A DNA stretch of 64,000 nucleotides from Anaerolineae bacterium (GTDB lineage: Bacteria > Chloroflexota > Anaerolineae > Anaerolineales > Anaerolineaceae): the NCBI GenBank assembly GCA_013314735.1, contig JABUFD010000001.1, positions 496,001-560,000 of the forward strand. Direction: 5' to 3'. Numbering within the stretch: the first letter of the stretch is position 1; each line of letters starts with the position of its first letter. Position numbers and translations under genes: made by a program. The notes under the pieces were generated by a model. That model saw only the letters and a program-made list of their open reading frames with translations. It was not told the origin of the DNA and did not search any database. Positions 40,434 to 49,516 of this stretch are shown here, piece by piece.

Positions 40434-42302
40434 TCAGGCGGCGATGACCGCTTCCACCTTGCCTTTAAATTGGCTCATATACAGGTTGTAATAGAACCCC
40501 TGCCGCTTGAGCAATTCATCATGCGTGCCGGATTCGATGATCTCACCATGGTTGATGACCATGATCATATCGGCTTTGCGGATGGTGCTGAGGCGGTGTG
40601 CAATCACAAAACTGGTACGGCCTTCCATCAGGCGCAGCAGGGCTTGCTGGATGTTTACCTCGGTGCGCGTATCCACCGAGCTGGTGGCTTCATCCAGGAT
40701 CAGGATGGAGGGATTGGCCAGCACGGCCCGGGCGATTGCCAGCAGTTGGCGCTGTCCCTGGGAGAAATTGGCACCGCGTTCTGATAGTACCGTCTGGTAG
40801 CCGTCCGGCAAGCGGTGAATGAACTGGTGGGCATTGGCCAATTTGGCGGCTTCGATCACTTCTTCATCGGTGGCGTCCAGGCGGCCGTAGCGGATGTTCT
40901 CCATCACAGTGTCTGCGAACAGGAATGTATCCTGCAGCACCACACCCAATTGGCGGCGGATATCGAGCTTTTTGTACTGCTTGATTTCATGGTCATCAAT
41001 TCGGATTTCTCCGTCATTGATATCGTAAAAGCGGGAGAGCAGGTTGATGATGGTGGTTTTCCCGGCACCAGTGGGGCCGACGAGGGCAATGGTCTGCCCC
41101 GGTTCCGCATGCAGGCTGACCTTTTTCAGTACTGGAACGTTTTCTTCATATCCAAAATCAACCTGATTGAATACAACACGGCCTTTCACATCATCCAGCG
41201 AGAGGGCTTCTGGAAGGTCTTTCAGTTCGCTTTCCTCATCCATCACTTCAAAAATCCGTTCCGCACCGGCAATGGCAGACTGAATCTGGTTGTAAATACT
41301 GGCAATCTGGTTCAGCGGCATCCCCAGCCGTCGGGAGTAGGTAACAAAAGCGCCGATGGTGCCGATGGAGGCGAGATTATTGATGGCAAGCAATCCACCG
41401 GCGGCGGCAACAATGGTATAGCCTGTGTTCATCACGAAATTATTCAATGGCCCCAAAGCACCGGAGAAGACCTGGGCATAAATGGCGGCCTTTTTTAATT
41501 TTTGATTGGTCTGATCGAAACTCTTGATCGAATTTTGTTCCTGGACATAAGCCTGCACCACCCGCTGGCCGGAAATGGTTTCTTCGATGATCCCATTCAG
41601 ATCGCCCAGGTAGGTCTGCTGATCACGATATCCCTGCCGGGTGTGCCTGGAGATGTATTTCGTCATCATTACCATCAATGGAATAATTAGGAGCGAAACA
41701 AACGCGAGGGGGACATTGATCACGAACATCATTACCGCGACGCCGACCAGTGATAATACGCTGGAAATGATCTGGGTTGCCGATTCACTCAACACACGCG
41801 AAATGTTCTCAACATCGTTGGTCAGGCGGCTCATCAATTCCCCATGGGGGTGTTGGTCGAAGTACCGCAGCGAAAGCGTCTGGAGGTTTGCGAAAAGGTC
41901 TTTGCGGATGTTGCGGATCGTACGCTGGGAAATATAGGCCATCAGGATTGCCTGGAAATAGCCAATCACGCCCTCAACCAGGGCAACAGCGATGATCAAC
42001 AGACCGATGCGGAGCAAACCAGGAATATCACCCTCCGCAATGAATGTGTCAATCGCAACACCAAACAAATACGGATTAAGCAGCGATAAACCAGTGGTGA
42101 CCATCACCAGAAAGAAGATCAGTACCAGGGTCCATTTTTCTCGCCTTAAGTAAGTCCAGATGCGCAGCAGGGTGCCTTTGATGTTTTTTGCTTTTTCTGG
42201 TTTGCCAAACAGGAAAGCACCATGATGTTGTCCAGGCCCCCGACCTTGTGGCGATCTGGCCGGAGCGTTGCGAGATGTGGATTTTTCAGATGGCTGCGGC
42301 AT
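40434..42302 (-). CDS. ABC exporter half-transporter, catalytic-site partner
   Basis: A 622-residue type IV ABC exporter subunit: about 75 hydrophilic N-terminal residues, six membrane helices, and an ATPase domain. Walker A is GPTGAGKTT, the signature is FSQGQRQLLAIARA, and Walker B ILILDEATSSVDTRTE keeps the catalytic Glu. The ATG at 42302 follows AAAGGA and overlaps the end of the upstream half-transporter by 17 bases; an in-frame start at 42335 is less likely. Together the two halves should form a heterodimeric drug or lipid exporter of the TM287/288 or BmrCD kind. Confidence 0.92.
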   Translation of the reverse strand: MPQPSEKSTSRNAPARSPQGRGPGQHHGAFLFGKPEKAKNIKGTLLRIWTYLRREKWTLVLIFFLVMVTTGLSLLNPYLFGVAIDTFIAEGDIPGLLRIGLLIIAVALVEGVIGYFQAILMAYISQRTIRNIRKDLFANLQTLSLRYFDQHPHGELMSRLTNDVENISRVLSESATQIISSVLSLVGVAVMMFVINVPLAFVSLLIIPLMVMMTKYISRHTRQGYRDQQTYLGDLNGIIEETISGQRVVQAYVQEQNSIKSFDQTNQKLKKAAIYAQVFSGALGPLNNFVMNTGYTIVAAAGGLLAINNLASIGTIGAFVTYSRRLGMPLNQIASIYNQIQSAIAGAERIFEVMDEESELKDLPEALSLDDVKGRVVFNQVDFGYEENVPVLKKVSLHAEPGQTIALVGPTGAGKTTIINLLSRFYDINDGEIRIDDHEIKQYKKLDIRRQLGVVLQDTFLFADTVMENIRYGRLDATDEEVIEAAKLANAHQFIHRLPDGYQTVLSERGANFSQGQRQLLAIARAVLANPSILILDEATSSVDTRTEVNIQQALLRLMEGRTSFVIAHRLSTIRKADMIMVINHGEIIESGTHDELLKRQGFYYNLYMSQFKGKVEAVIAA

Positions 42303-44037
42303 GTTCGAGGATTCCTTTCCCGAGCTGTGATTCAAAAATTTCCTGGTAAATGGGGCTGGTGGCCATCAGCGAGGCATGGTCTCCCTGTGCGGCGATTTCG
42401 CCATCATTGAGCACAATGATCCGGTCGGCATTCAACACTGTGCTGATGCGCTGGGCGATCACAAAGCTGGTGCGGTTGTGCATTATCTCTTCCAGGGCGG
42501 TCTGGATTTCGATTTCTGTTTCCACATCCACCGCGCTGGTGCTGTCGTCCAGGATCAGGATGGAAGGCTTCAGTAACAGGGCGCGTGCGATGGCGATCCG
42601 TTGTCTCTGTCCACCCGAAAGGTTCACACCGCGTTGCCCGATCTCGGTATCGTAGCCGTCCGGCATTTCCATGATGAATGTATGTGCCTGGGCGGCTTTG
42701 GCAGCGGCTTCCACTTCTTCATCGGTGGCATCCGGGCGGCCGTAGCGGATATTATCGCGGACAGAGCCGGAGAATAGCACTGACTCCTGCAGCGCAATGC
42801 CAATTGTCTTGCGCAGTTCGTACATATCCATATCCCGAATATCCACCCCATCCACCAATATCCGCCCATCAGTAACGTCATAAAATCGGGGGATCAGGTG
42901 CATCAAACTTGATTTTCCTGATCCTGTCTGACCAAGTATGGCGATGGTCTCACCGGGGTGTGCTGTAAAAGAAATACCTTTCAAGACCGGATCAGTATGT
43001 TGATTGTATTGGAAACAAACATTTTCAAACTGCACAAACCCGCGGTTGGTAACATTGGACAGGGCTTTGTTTTTGTTTTTGATGGCAGGTTCTGTGTTCA
43101 ATATTTCATCTATACGTACAGCAGAGGCGGATGACCGTACCACATTGGTAAGTACCATGGTCACAAAGATCAGGCTCATCATGGCACGCATCAGGTAGTT
43201 GTAAAATGCAATCAATTCCCCCGTGGTCAATACGGAGTTGGTCACCTGAATACCGCCAAAGTACACCGCTGCGGCAATGGCAACGTTGATCGTCAGCATG
43301 AAGATGGGATGGATGGTGGCCAGCATCTTGATTGCATTAATGGTTGTGTCCATCAGGTCTGTATTGCTTTTATCGAAGCGCTTCATTTCATGGTCACTTC
43401 GATTGAATGCTTTCACAACGCGTATGCCAGACAGGTTTTCCTGCATCACCTCGTTCAAATTGTCCAGCTTTTCCTGGACGATTGCAAACATGGCTGGAAC
43501 TTTGCGGGTGATGTAGAACAAAGCCAGGCCGAGCACAGGCAGCATGATGACCAGGATAATAGTCAGGCGCGGGCTGGTGATATAAGCCAGAGAGATGGAG
43601 CCGATGAACAGCAATGGAGCGCGCACCAAAATACGCAGGCTGGTGATTAACAGATCCTGGAACTGGGTGATATCGTTGGTCAGGCGGGTGATCAGGTGGC
43701 CGGTTTTGAAGGTGTCCAGGTTTTGAAAGGCAAAACTTTGCACCTTGCGGAAGACATCGCTGCGGAGGTCGGTTGCTGCTGAGACCGATGCTTTTATGGC
43801 GAAATAACCATTCGCGGTACCGCCAAACGCGCCCAGAAGTGCCAATCCAATCATTAACAGGCCGGTGGTGATGACCACGCTCATGTTTTTCTGGGCAATG
43901 CCCACATCCACAATTTGCACCATCAAATACGGCTGGAGCAGGTCCATGAATACTTCCAATGCCATCAGGAAAGGCGCCAGAGCGGCCGCCTTCCAATAAG
44001 GTTTTAGATATCGACAAAGTTTCCATAACGATTTCAT
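42286..44037 (-). CDS. ABC exporter half-transporter, degenerate-site partner
   Basis: A 583-residue half-transporter with six N-terminal membrane helices and a C-terminal ATPase. Walker A is GQTGSGKSS, the signature is the canonical LSGGQRQRIAIARAL, but Walker B reads ILILDDSTSAVDVETE: the catalytic Glu is replaced by Asp. In heterodimeric exporters one subunit normally has this change, making one ATP site slow. The other subunit (40434-42302) keeps the Glu, so the pair fits the asymmetric design. The gene follows the MarR regulator by 21 bases and is under the same promoter. Confidence 0.93.
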   Translation of the reverse strand: MKSLWKLCRYLKPYWKAAALAPFLMALEVFMDLLQPYLMVQIVDVGIAQKNMSVVITTGLLMIGLALLGAFGGTANGYFAIKASVSAATDLRSDVFRKVQSFAFQNLDTFKTGHLITRLTNDITQFQDLLITSLRILVRAPLLFIGSISLAYITSPRLTIILVIMLPVLGLALFYITRKVPAMFAIVQEKLDNLNEVMQENLSGIRVVKAFNRSDHEMKRFDKSNTDLMDTTINAIKMLATIHPIFMLTINVAIAAAVYFGGIQVTNSVLTTGELIAFYNYLMRAMMSLIFVTMVLTNVVRSSASAVRIDEILNTEPAIKNKNKALSNVTNRGFVQFENVCFQYNQHTDPVLKGISFTAHPGETIAILGQTGSGKSSLMHLIPRFYDVTDGRILVDGVDIRDMDMYELRKTIGIALQESVLFSGSVRDNIRYGRPDATDEEVEAAAKAAQAHTFIMEMPDGYDTEIGQRGVNLSGGQRQRIAIARALLLKPSILILDDSTSAVDVETEIEIQTALEEIMHNRTSFVIAQRISTVLNADRIIVLNDGEIAAQGDHASLMATSPIYQEIFESQLGKGILEHAAAI

Positions 44038-44058
44038 TCGTGTTGTTTCCTCTTGCTG

Positions 44059-44508
44059 TCAGCTGCAGTGATTGGGAAGATGTTTTTCGATGTTCTCATT
44101 CAGGCGTCGTAAAAGGAGCATCAGGGAGGCTTTCTCTTCCTCGCTGAAACCTTCCACCTGGTCGGCCTGTACCTGGACGAACATTTGGATCACCTGGTTA
44201 TGGATTTCGGTTCCCTTGGGGGTCAGAAAAACACGAGAGATGCGTTGGTCTTTAAGATCAGCGCGCCGGATGATAAACCCTTTTTGTTCCATGCGCTGCA
44301 CCATTTTGGTGATGGTGGCTGGCTGAACATTCAACTGGCTGGCAAGTTCACCATGGGTCTGCCCATCCTGTTCATACAAGGATGCCAGCAGGCGCGGCTG
44401 GCCGCGGTAAAGCCCCAGATTTTCAAGACGGGAACTCACCAGTTGATGATGATGATGGCCAACACGCCAGATCATAAAATCAATAGGAGTCAGTTCGTGT
44501 AATTTCAT
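44059..44508 (-). CDS. MarR-family transcriptional regulator
   Basis: A 149-residue regulator with the MarR fold. GELASQLNVQPATITKMVQRMEQ near residue 55 is the recognition helix region, the wing follows as LKDQRISRVFLTPKG, and the C-terminal helices (GFSEEEKASLMLLLRRL) form the dimer. It is the first gene of an operon with the two ABC exporter halves. Its promoter has two copies of a palindrome TTAGCCNNCTAA. By family behaviour it should repress the operon until a toxic ligand releases it. Confidence 0.92.
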   Translation of the reverse strand: MKLHELTPIDFMIWRVGHHHHQLVSSRLENLGLYRGQPRLLASLYEQDGQTHGELASQLNVQPATITKMVQRMEQKGFIIRRADLKDQRISRVFLTPKGTEIHNQVIQMFVQVQADQVEGFSEEEKASLMLLLRRLNENIEKHLPNHCS

Positions 44509-44531
44509 ACCATATCTCCTGGTCGAAAAAG

Positions 44532-44560
44532 ATTAGCCGGCTAATAATTAGCCAACTAAA
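44532..44560. promoter_or_regulatory. Tandem palindromic operators for the MarR regulator
   Basis: ATTAGCCGGCTAAT at 44532-44545 is a perfect palindrome, and ATTAGCCAACTAAA at 44547-44560 is a second copy shifted by 15 bases. The sites occupy the -10 and the start of the transcript (minus strand), a position that blocks RNA polymerase. Confidence 0.75.
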
Positions 44561-44588
44561 TAATATTACAGGTAAAAAAAACCGTCAA
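44560..44588 (-). promoter_or_regulatory. Promoter of the marR-ABC exporter operon
   Basis: On the minus strand TTGACG at 44588-44583, a 17-base spacer rich in T, and TATTAT at 44565-44560. The -10 abuts the tandem operators. Confidence 0.82.
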
Positions 44589-44674
44589 GTTATCCGTTTT
44601 CATTTTTTCCATAGGTAAAAGTGAACAAGCAGGAGATTCGCGTTTATAATTCCATTGATCGACAGGAGGTCAGG

Positions 44675-45382
44675 ATGAAAAAATTCATCATCGTTGCCGG
44701 CAATATCGGAGTGGGCAAATCCACCCTGGTTTCGTTGTTATCCAACCATTTGGGGTGGCAAGCGTTTTTTGAACCGGTCGTGGAGAACCCATACCTGGCG
44801 GATTTTTATGGCGATATGCCGCGGTGGGGGTTTCATTCACAGGTTCACTTTTTGATCAGCCGGGCAAAAATTCATCAGATGATCATGAAACAGGAGCAAT
44901 CCGCCATCCAGGACCGCAGCATTTATGAAGATGCCGAAATCTTTGCCAGGAACCTGTACCTCAACGGCCTGCTGTCAGAGAGGGATTACCAGACATATAC
45001 TGACCTGTATCAGACTTTGATGGAGATCATCACACCGCCTGATTTGATGATCTACTTACGTGCGGGAACCGAGACTCTTCAACAGCGGATCGAACAGCGG
45101 AATCGTTCCTATGAACAAACAATCCAAAGTGATTATCTTTACCGTTTGAATTCGATGTATGAGGATTGGATTCACCATTTTGGTTTATGCCCGGTGTTGA
45201 CCATACCGGCTGAAAATCTCGATTATGTTTCGCATCCGCAGCATTTGCAGCTGGTTGCTGATAAAATTCTACAACGCCTCAGCGGTGTGGAAGATGTTGT
45301 CTTTCGCAGCGAAGAAATTCAGGAGTCATTGGACAGCAAACCATCAACGGAAGGAAATCAACATGGAACGCCAGGAAATTAA
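44675..45382 (+). CDS. Deoxynucleoside kinase
   Basis: A 235-residue kinase that phosphorylates deoxynucleosides in salvage. MKKFIIVAGNIGVGKSTLVS has the P-loop at residues 9-16, EPVVENPYLADFYGD near 34 is the nucleoside-binding motif, QDRSIYEDAEIFARNLY near 83 is the DRS motif, and LRAGTETLQQRIEQRNRSYE near 127 is the lid. AGGAGG lies just upstream of the ATG at 44675; an in-frame frame from 44621 has no better signal. It is followed by a small protein of unknown function and a Nudix hydrolase, so the group may concern nucleotide-pool control. Confidence 0.9.
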   Translation: MKKFIIVAGNIGVGKSTLVSLLSNHLGWQAFFEPVVENPYLADFYGDMPRWGFHSQVHFLISRAKIHQMIMKQEQSAIQDRSIYEDAEIFARNLYLNGLLSERDYQTYTDLYQTLMEIITPPDLMIYLRAGTETLQQRIEQRNRSYEQTIQSDYLYRLNSMYEDWIHHFGLCPVLTIPAENLDYVSHPQHLQLVADKILQRLSGVEDVVFRSEEIQESLDSKPSTEGNQHGTPGN

Positions 45383-45674
45383 ATTCAAGATTGTGCGCAC
45401 CAACCCGAAAGGGCTGCAATATGAATTCTGCAATGATGTGATCATCACGTATGACAAGGAAAATTTTTACCTGCAATTTGGGCAGATTGCCCCGCCCCAG
45501 GTGAGTGGTAAAGATGAATTGGAAAACTTTACCCTGCTGGGCTCGATTGAATCCCAGGCCATTTCGCGGATTGTGATCGATAAAAATACCATGCCGGGAT
45601 TTATCCGTGCCTTGCAGGAGAATTATGAGAAACATGAGAAAATCACTCCGCTGACAGCCGAAGATTCGTTATAA
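45363..45674 (+). CDS. Small conserved-looking protein, DUF3467-like
   Basis: A 103-residue soluble protein beginning MERQEIKFKIVRTNPKGLQY at 45363 after GGAAATCA, overlapping the kinase gene by 20 bases. The pattern of short strands, FCNDVIITYDKENFYLQFGQ near residue 23, then a helix with FIRALQENYEKHEK, resembles small proteins of the DUF3467 type whose function is unknown. No catalytic residues can be named. Coupling with the deoxynucleoside kinase is seen in the overlapping frames. Confidence 0.65.
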   Translation: MERQEIKFKIVRTNPKGLQYEFCNDVIITYDKENFYLQFGQIAPPQVSGKDELENFTLLGSIESQAISRIVIDKNTMPGFIRALQENYEKHEKITPLTAEDSL

Positions 45675-45689
45675 ACCGGAGTGAATTTG

Positions 45690-46193
45690 GTGGACAGGCT
45701 CAATCCAATTCGGGTGGGCGTCAGGGCGGTCATTCCCAGGGATTTCGACCAATTGCCGGATACGGACATTTTAATGGTGAAATTTGATGATGACAGCGGA
45801 CCGCATTACAACTATCCTGGCGGTGGCGTTCAGGCTGGTGAAACGCTGCACCAGGCGTTGCTGCGGGAAATTGGCGAAGAAACGCAGGCTCGTGTCTCTG
45901 TGGCGCAGATGCTGTTGGCCTATGAGTATGTATCGCCTGGCGGTGAGTGTGGAGAATCAGCAACACAAAAATTGGATATGGTTTTTCTCTGCTGCCTGAA
46001 GGACGCTTCACCGATTGGCATGCCAGATTGGCCCGATCCTTTCCAGGTGGGGGTTGAATGGCTGCCGCTGGCGTCATTGGAAAATTTCCTGATCTACCCG
46101 CCCATTGCCGGGAGGGTGCGGGATCGACTCAAGGTTTCGGCTGTAAGTGACCCTTATGTTGGCAATTGTTATCACTTTCCACTTTTTACTTGA
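45690..46193 (+). CDS. Nudix hydrolase
   Basis: A 167-residue Nudix-fold protein. The Nudix box reads GGGVQAGETLHQALLREIGE and continues with ETQA; it has the required RE and EE residues that bind magnesium, while the final Gly of the consensus is Gln. Such enzymes hydrolyse nucleoside diphosphates linked to another group. GGAG at 45678-45681 favours the GTG at 45690, although GTG 45681 and TTG 45687 are in frame. The stop codon lies inside the -35 of the next promoter. The substrate is not predictable. Confidence 0.85.
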   Translation: MDRLNPIRVGVRAVIPRDFDQLPDTDILMVKFDDDSGPHYNYPGGGVQAGETLHQALLREIGEETQARVSVAQMLLAYEYVSPGGECGESATQKLDMVFLCCLKDASPIGMPDWPDPFQVGVEWLPLASLENFLIYPPIAGRVRDRLKVSAVSDPYVGNCYHFPLFT

Positions 46194-46218
46194 CAGCATC
46201 ACTGGCATTTTCTATAGT
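46190..46218 (+). promoter_or_regulatory. Promoter of the GT4-phosphorylase pair
   Basis: A perfect TTGACA at 46190-46195, a 17-base spacer and TATAGT at 46213-46218. An inverted repeat AACAG TT CTGTT (46226-46237) lies over the predicted start and may be an operator. Confidence 0.82.
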
Positions 46219-46262
46219 TAACAGTAACAGTTCTGTTTGCGTGCTGTAGAAGAGGAGTAGAC

Positions 46263-47633
46263 ATGCAAAAGAAAAATATGGCCATCATCCATTACCAGGT
46301 GGGTGAAATGGATGGTGTTTCTCTTGAAATTGAGAAGTGGAAGCATGTATTTGAATCAATGGGTCATACTGTGACCCTGGTTGCCGGGCACCTTGGGTCT
46401 GCCGAGGGAATTCAGCTCGAATGCCTGTATCATCACACACCGGTCGCGGAACGCCTGCGCTACAACATGCTGTGGGAGCGGCGTGATTACCCGGATGATG
46501 CTTCATTTCGCAGGGAATTGGAGGATGAGGCACAGCGGGTGGCGCAGGAATTTGGTACCGTGGTGGAGAATCACGGGATAAATTTCCTGGTGGCTGAGAA
46601 CATCTGGTCTGTGCTGGCAAATCCGGCAGTCGCACTGGGAATCGGGTGGGTGATGGAGCAATATCATTTGCCCACAATAGCGCATAGCCATGATTTTTAC
46701 TGGGAAAAAATTGGCGATTACGCGTTGACCGGACCCACCCCGATCGAGGTGGCACAAAAATATCTGCCTCCGCGTAACCCGCTGGTGCGGCATGCAGTCA
46801 TCAACCAGCGTTCACAACGCCAGGTATGGGAGCGCATGGGGATACCCTCCCAGGTGGTTCCAAATATTTTTGATTTTGATGAAGACTGGGTGGTGGATGA
46901 CTATAATGCAGATTTTCGAGCCAGCTTTGGTATCCGTGAGAACGATATTGTGATCCTCCAGGCGACCCGGATTGTCCAGCGGAAGAGCATTGAGCTGGCT
47001 GTGGATTTTGTGAAAGCACTCAATACCCCCGAACGGCGGCAGCAGCTGGTGGCGCAAGGATTGTACAATGGGAAACCATTTACTGCGGAAAGCCGTATCA
47101 TACTGGTATTAGCGGGTTATTCGCAGGATGATGATACCGGATGGTATGTGAAGCATTTAAAGCAAAAAATCGCCGAGAGTGGGATTGATGCCCTGTTCAT
47201 CGAGGACTGGATTGGCGGTGACCGAAGGCAACGCGATGGACATAAAGTGTATTCGCTGTGGGACAGCTATGTATTCGCCGATCTCGTTACGTATCCCAGC
47301 ATCTGGGAAGGCTGGGGCAATCAACTGCTCGAGGCATTAAAAGCCAGGTTGCCTGTGGTGTTATATGAATATCCAATTTATGAGGAGGACATAAAACCGC
47401 GCGGTTTTGATTGCATCTCTCTCGGCAGCCAGTTAATTGGGAAAGACACTCTCGGCCTGGTGCAGGTTCCAGCGGCAGTGATTGAGCATTGCGCTGATAA
47501 AGCTGTCATGGTTCTTTCTGATGCAGAAGTTCGCCGTGTAATGGTGGAAAAAAATCACCAGATTGCGAAACAATGGTATTCCATGGAAGCCTTGCATGGA
47601 TACCTGGTGAACCTGCTGGCGCAATTTGACTGA
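46263..47633 (+). CDS. Glycosyltransferase family 4, paired with a GH13 phosphorylase
   Basis: A 456-residue GT4 enzyme. NMAIIHYQVGEMDGVSLEIE at the N-terminus has the glycine loop as DGVS, and IVILQATRIVQRKSIELAVD near residue 228 starts the donor domain. The region YPSIWEGWGNQLLEALKARL near 346 contains EX7E. Because it has its own strong promoter and is followed by a GH13 sucrose-phosphorylase-like gene, it probably makes a small soluble glucoside rather than a polysaccharide. It is unlike the shorter GT4 enzymes of the polysaccharide locus. Acceptor unknown. Confidence 0.88.
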   Translation: MQKKNMAIIHYQVGEMDGVSLEIEKWKHVFESMGHTVTLVAGHLGSAEGIQLECLYHHTPVAERLRYNMLWERRDYPDDASFRRELEDEAQRVAQEFGTVVENHGINFLVAENIWSVLANPAVALGIGWVMEQYHLPTIAHSHDFYWEKIGDYALTGPTPIEVAQKYLPPRNPLVRHAVINQRSQRQVWERMGIPSQVVPNIFDFDEDWVVDDYNADFRASFGIRENDIVILQATRIVQRKSIELAVDFVKALNTPERRQQLVAQGLYNGKPFTAESRIILVLAGYSQDDDTGWYVKHLKQKIAESGIDALFIEDWIGGDRRQRDGHKVYSLWDSYVFADLVTYPSIWEGWGNQLLEALKARLPVVLYEYPIYEEDIKPRGFDCISLGSQLIGKDTLGLVQVPAAVIEHCADKAVMVLSDAEVRRVMVEKNHQIAKQWYSMEALHGYLVNLLAQFD

Positions 47634-47676
47634 AGCTCTTCAATCTGGCAGATCGACCTGCGAAAGGAGGAAATGA

Positions 47677-49422
47677 ATGATAGACAACCATCGGAGAATT
47701 CTGGATATCCTGGCCTTCCTGTATGGAAAAGACCAATCGCTACGATTGGCGGAACTGGTGCGCCAGAAAATTGACCGTTTTCGGGCGGGGCACCTGGCAG
47801 AGCCATTCTATGATCCCGCCTTTCGTGTAGATGAGAATGATGTGATCATGATTGCCTATGGTGACATGGTGCAGAGCGAGGGTGAAAAACCACTCACCAC
47901 CCTGAAACACTTTGCAGTGAAAACACTCAAAGATGTGATAAACACCATCCACATCCTGCCATTCTTTCCGTACTCATCCGATGATGGTTTTTCTGTGATC
48001 GATTACCTGCAGGTGAAACCCGAATGGGGAGATTGGGACTCCGTTGCCGAGATTGCCAGTGAGTTTGACTTAATGTTTGACGTGGTGGTAAACCATATCT
48101 CACAATTCAGCCGGTGGTTTCAGGCATTCCTGGCACAGGAAGAACCTTACCAGGATTATTTCATCGCCGTTGACCCTTCGGTTGATCTCTCCCAGGTATT
48201 TCGTCCCCGCGCACTTCCCCTGCTGACCGCCTGTCAAACAACCGCTGGTGAGCGGCATGTTTGGACTACCTTCAGTGCGGATCAGGTCGACTTGAACTTT
48301 TCCAATCCCGCCGTTTTGATGGCGATGTTGGATGTTTTCCTGTTCTATGTGGCTCATGGTGCGCGTTTTATCCGACTGGACGCGGTGGCTTTCATCTGGA
48401 AAGAAATCGGTACCAACTGCCTGCACCTACCGCAAGTGCACCAGATCGTTGAGCTGATCCGCACTGTGCTGGATGAAACTGCCCCGCAAGTGGTGCTGAT
48501 CACTGAAACCAATGTGCCGCACCATGAAAATATTTCGTATTTTGGTGACGGACATCACGAAGCACAGATGGTTTATAACTTCTCACTACCGCCGTTGGTC
48601 CTGCACAGCATCCAAACCGGTACCACCCGAAAGCTAAAAGACTGGGCATCCAGCCTCGATCTTCCCACCACCGAAGTCACATTCTTTAACTTTCTTGCGT
48701 CTCACGACGGGATTGGGTTGCTGCCGGCGCGGGGCATTTTGAGCGATGAGGAAATTGATTCGCTTGCGAATCATACCCTGGCCAGGGGTGGGCGTGTTTC
48801 TTACAAAAACAATCCGGATGGAAGCACCAGTCCGTATGAAATGAATATCAATTACCTGGAAGCAACGCGACCGAGTGGTGGAGAGGAAGCTGCGGAACAA
48901 ACAGCCAGGCGGTTCCTTGCCACTCAATCGGTGCTGCTAGCCTTGCGAGGGGTTCCCGGGATTTACTATCATAGCCTTCTGGGGTCTGAAAATTGGGTGG
49001 AGGGGATGTTGACCACCGGGCAGAACCGGACCATTAATCGCGAGAAGTTGCGTTATTCAGAACTGATGGCTGACCTGGCGAATCCGGACACCCTTCGATA
49101 CCACGTTTTTACTGGTTATAAGGCATTACTGGCAGTGCGCCGTGCTGAACGTGCTTTTGACCCGCACGGGGAGCAGGTCGTTATGAATACACCAGATTCG
49201 ATTTTTGGCTTGTACCGGCGCGGCAGAAAAATGGAGCAGGGAGTTTTTTGTCTGGCCAATTTCACCAACCTGCCGGTGACAGTATCGATGGAACCAGGAT
49301 TATTTGAAAATGCCAGCCGCGAGTATATCGATCTGTTGAGCGATACGCACCATTTGTTGTCTGAAGGATGTCTTTCACTGTACCTGTCGCCTTACCAGGT
49401 GATCTGGCTGAAGGCGTTTTGA
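47677..49422 (+). CDS. GH13 sucrose-phosphorylase-like enzyme
   Basis: A 581-residue protein of the GH13_18 type, which includes sucrose, sucrose-6-phosphate, glucosylglycerol and glucosylglycerate phosphorylases. LPFFPYSSDDGFSVIDYLQV near residue 93 and MFDVVVNHISQFSRWF near 133 are family blocks. The nucleophile Asp is in IRLDAVAFIWKEIG near 232, the acid/base Glu in LITETNVPHHENI near 275, and the third Asp in ASHDGIGLLP near 344. The start ATG at 47677 follows AAAGGAGG. It is co-transcribed with the upstream GT4. The pair suggests a make-and-break cycle for a glucoside; sucrose or glucosylglycerate are candidates. Confidence 0.88.
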   Translation: MIDNHRRILDILAFLYGKDQSLRLAELVRQKIDRFRAGHLAEPFYDPAFRVDENDVIMIAYGDMVQSEGEKPLTTLKHFAVKTLKDVINTIHILPFFPYSSDDGFSVIDYLQVKPEWGDWDSVAEIASEFDLMFDVVVNHISQFSRWFQAFLAQEEPYQDYFIAVDPSVDLSQVFRPRALPLLTACQTTAGERHVWTTFSADQVDLNFSNPAVLMAMLDVFLFYVAHGARFIRLDAVAFIWKEIGTNCLHLPQVHQIVELIRTVLDETAPQVVLITETNVPHHENISYFGDGHHEAQMVYNFSLPPLVLHSIQTGTTRKLKDWASSLDLPTTEVTFFNFLASHDGIGLLPARGILSDEEIDSLANHTLARGGRVSYKNNPDGSTSPYEMNINYLEATRPSGGEEAAEQTARRFLATQSVLLALRGVPGIYYHSLLGSENWVEGMLTTGQNRTINREKLRYSELMADLANPDTLRYHVFTGYKALLAVRRAERAFDPHGEQVVMNTPDSIFGLYRRGRKMEQGVFCLANFTNLPVTVSMEPGLFENASREYIDLLSDTHHLLSEGCLSLYLSPYQVIWLKAF

Positions 49423-49516
49423 ATTTCCTGAACGGTGTTCGGATAATGCATTTTTTCCTGGCTGCGCTATAATGAGTTTAATCGATGAAAGGTTATCATT
49501 CAGTGAGGTGGAGACC

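Noticed and set aside
40434-44508. Rightward frames of 70-230 codons opposite the ABC exporter genes
   Set aside because: They mirror conserved ATPase motifs on the other strand and have no ribosome-binding sites.
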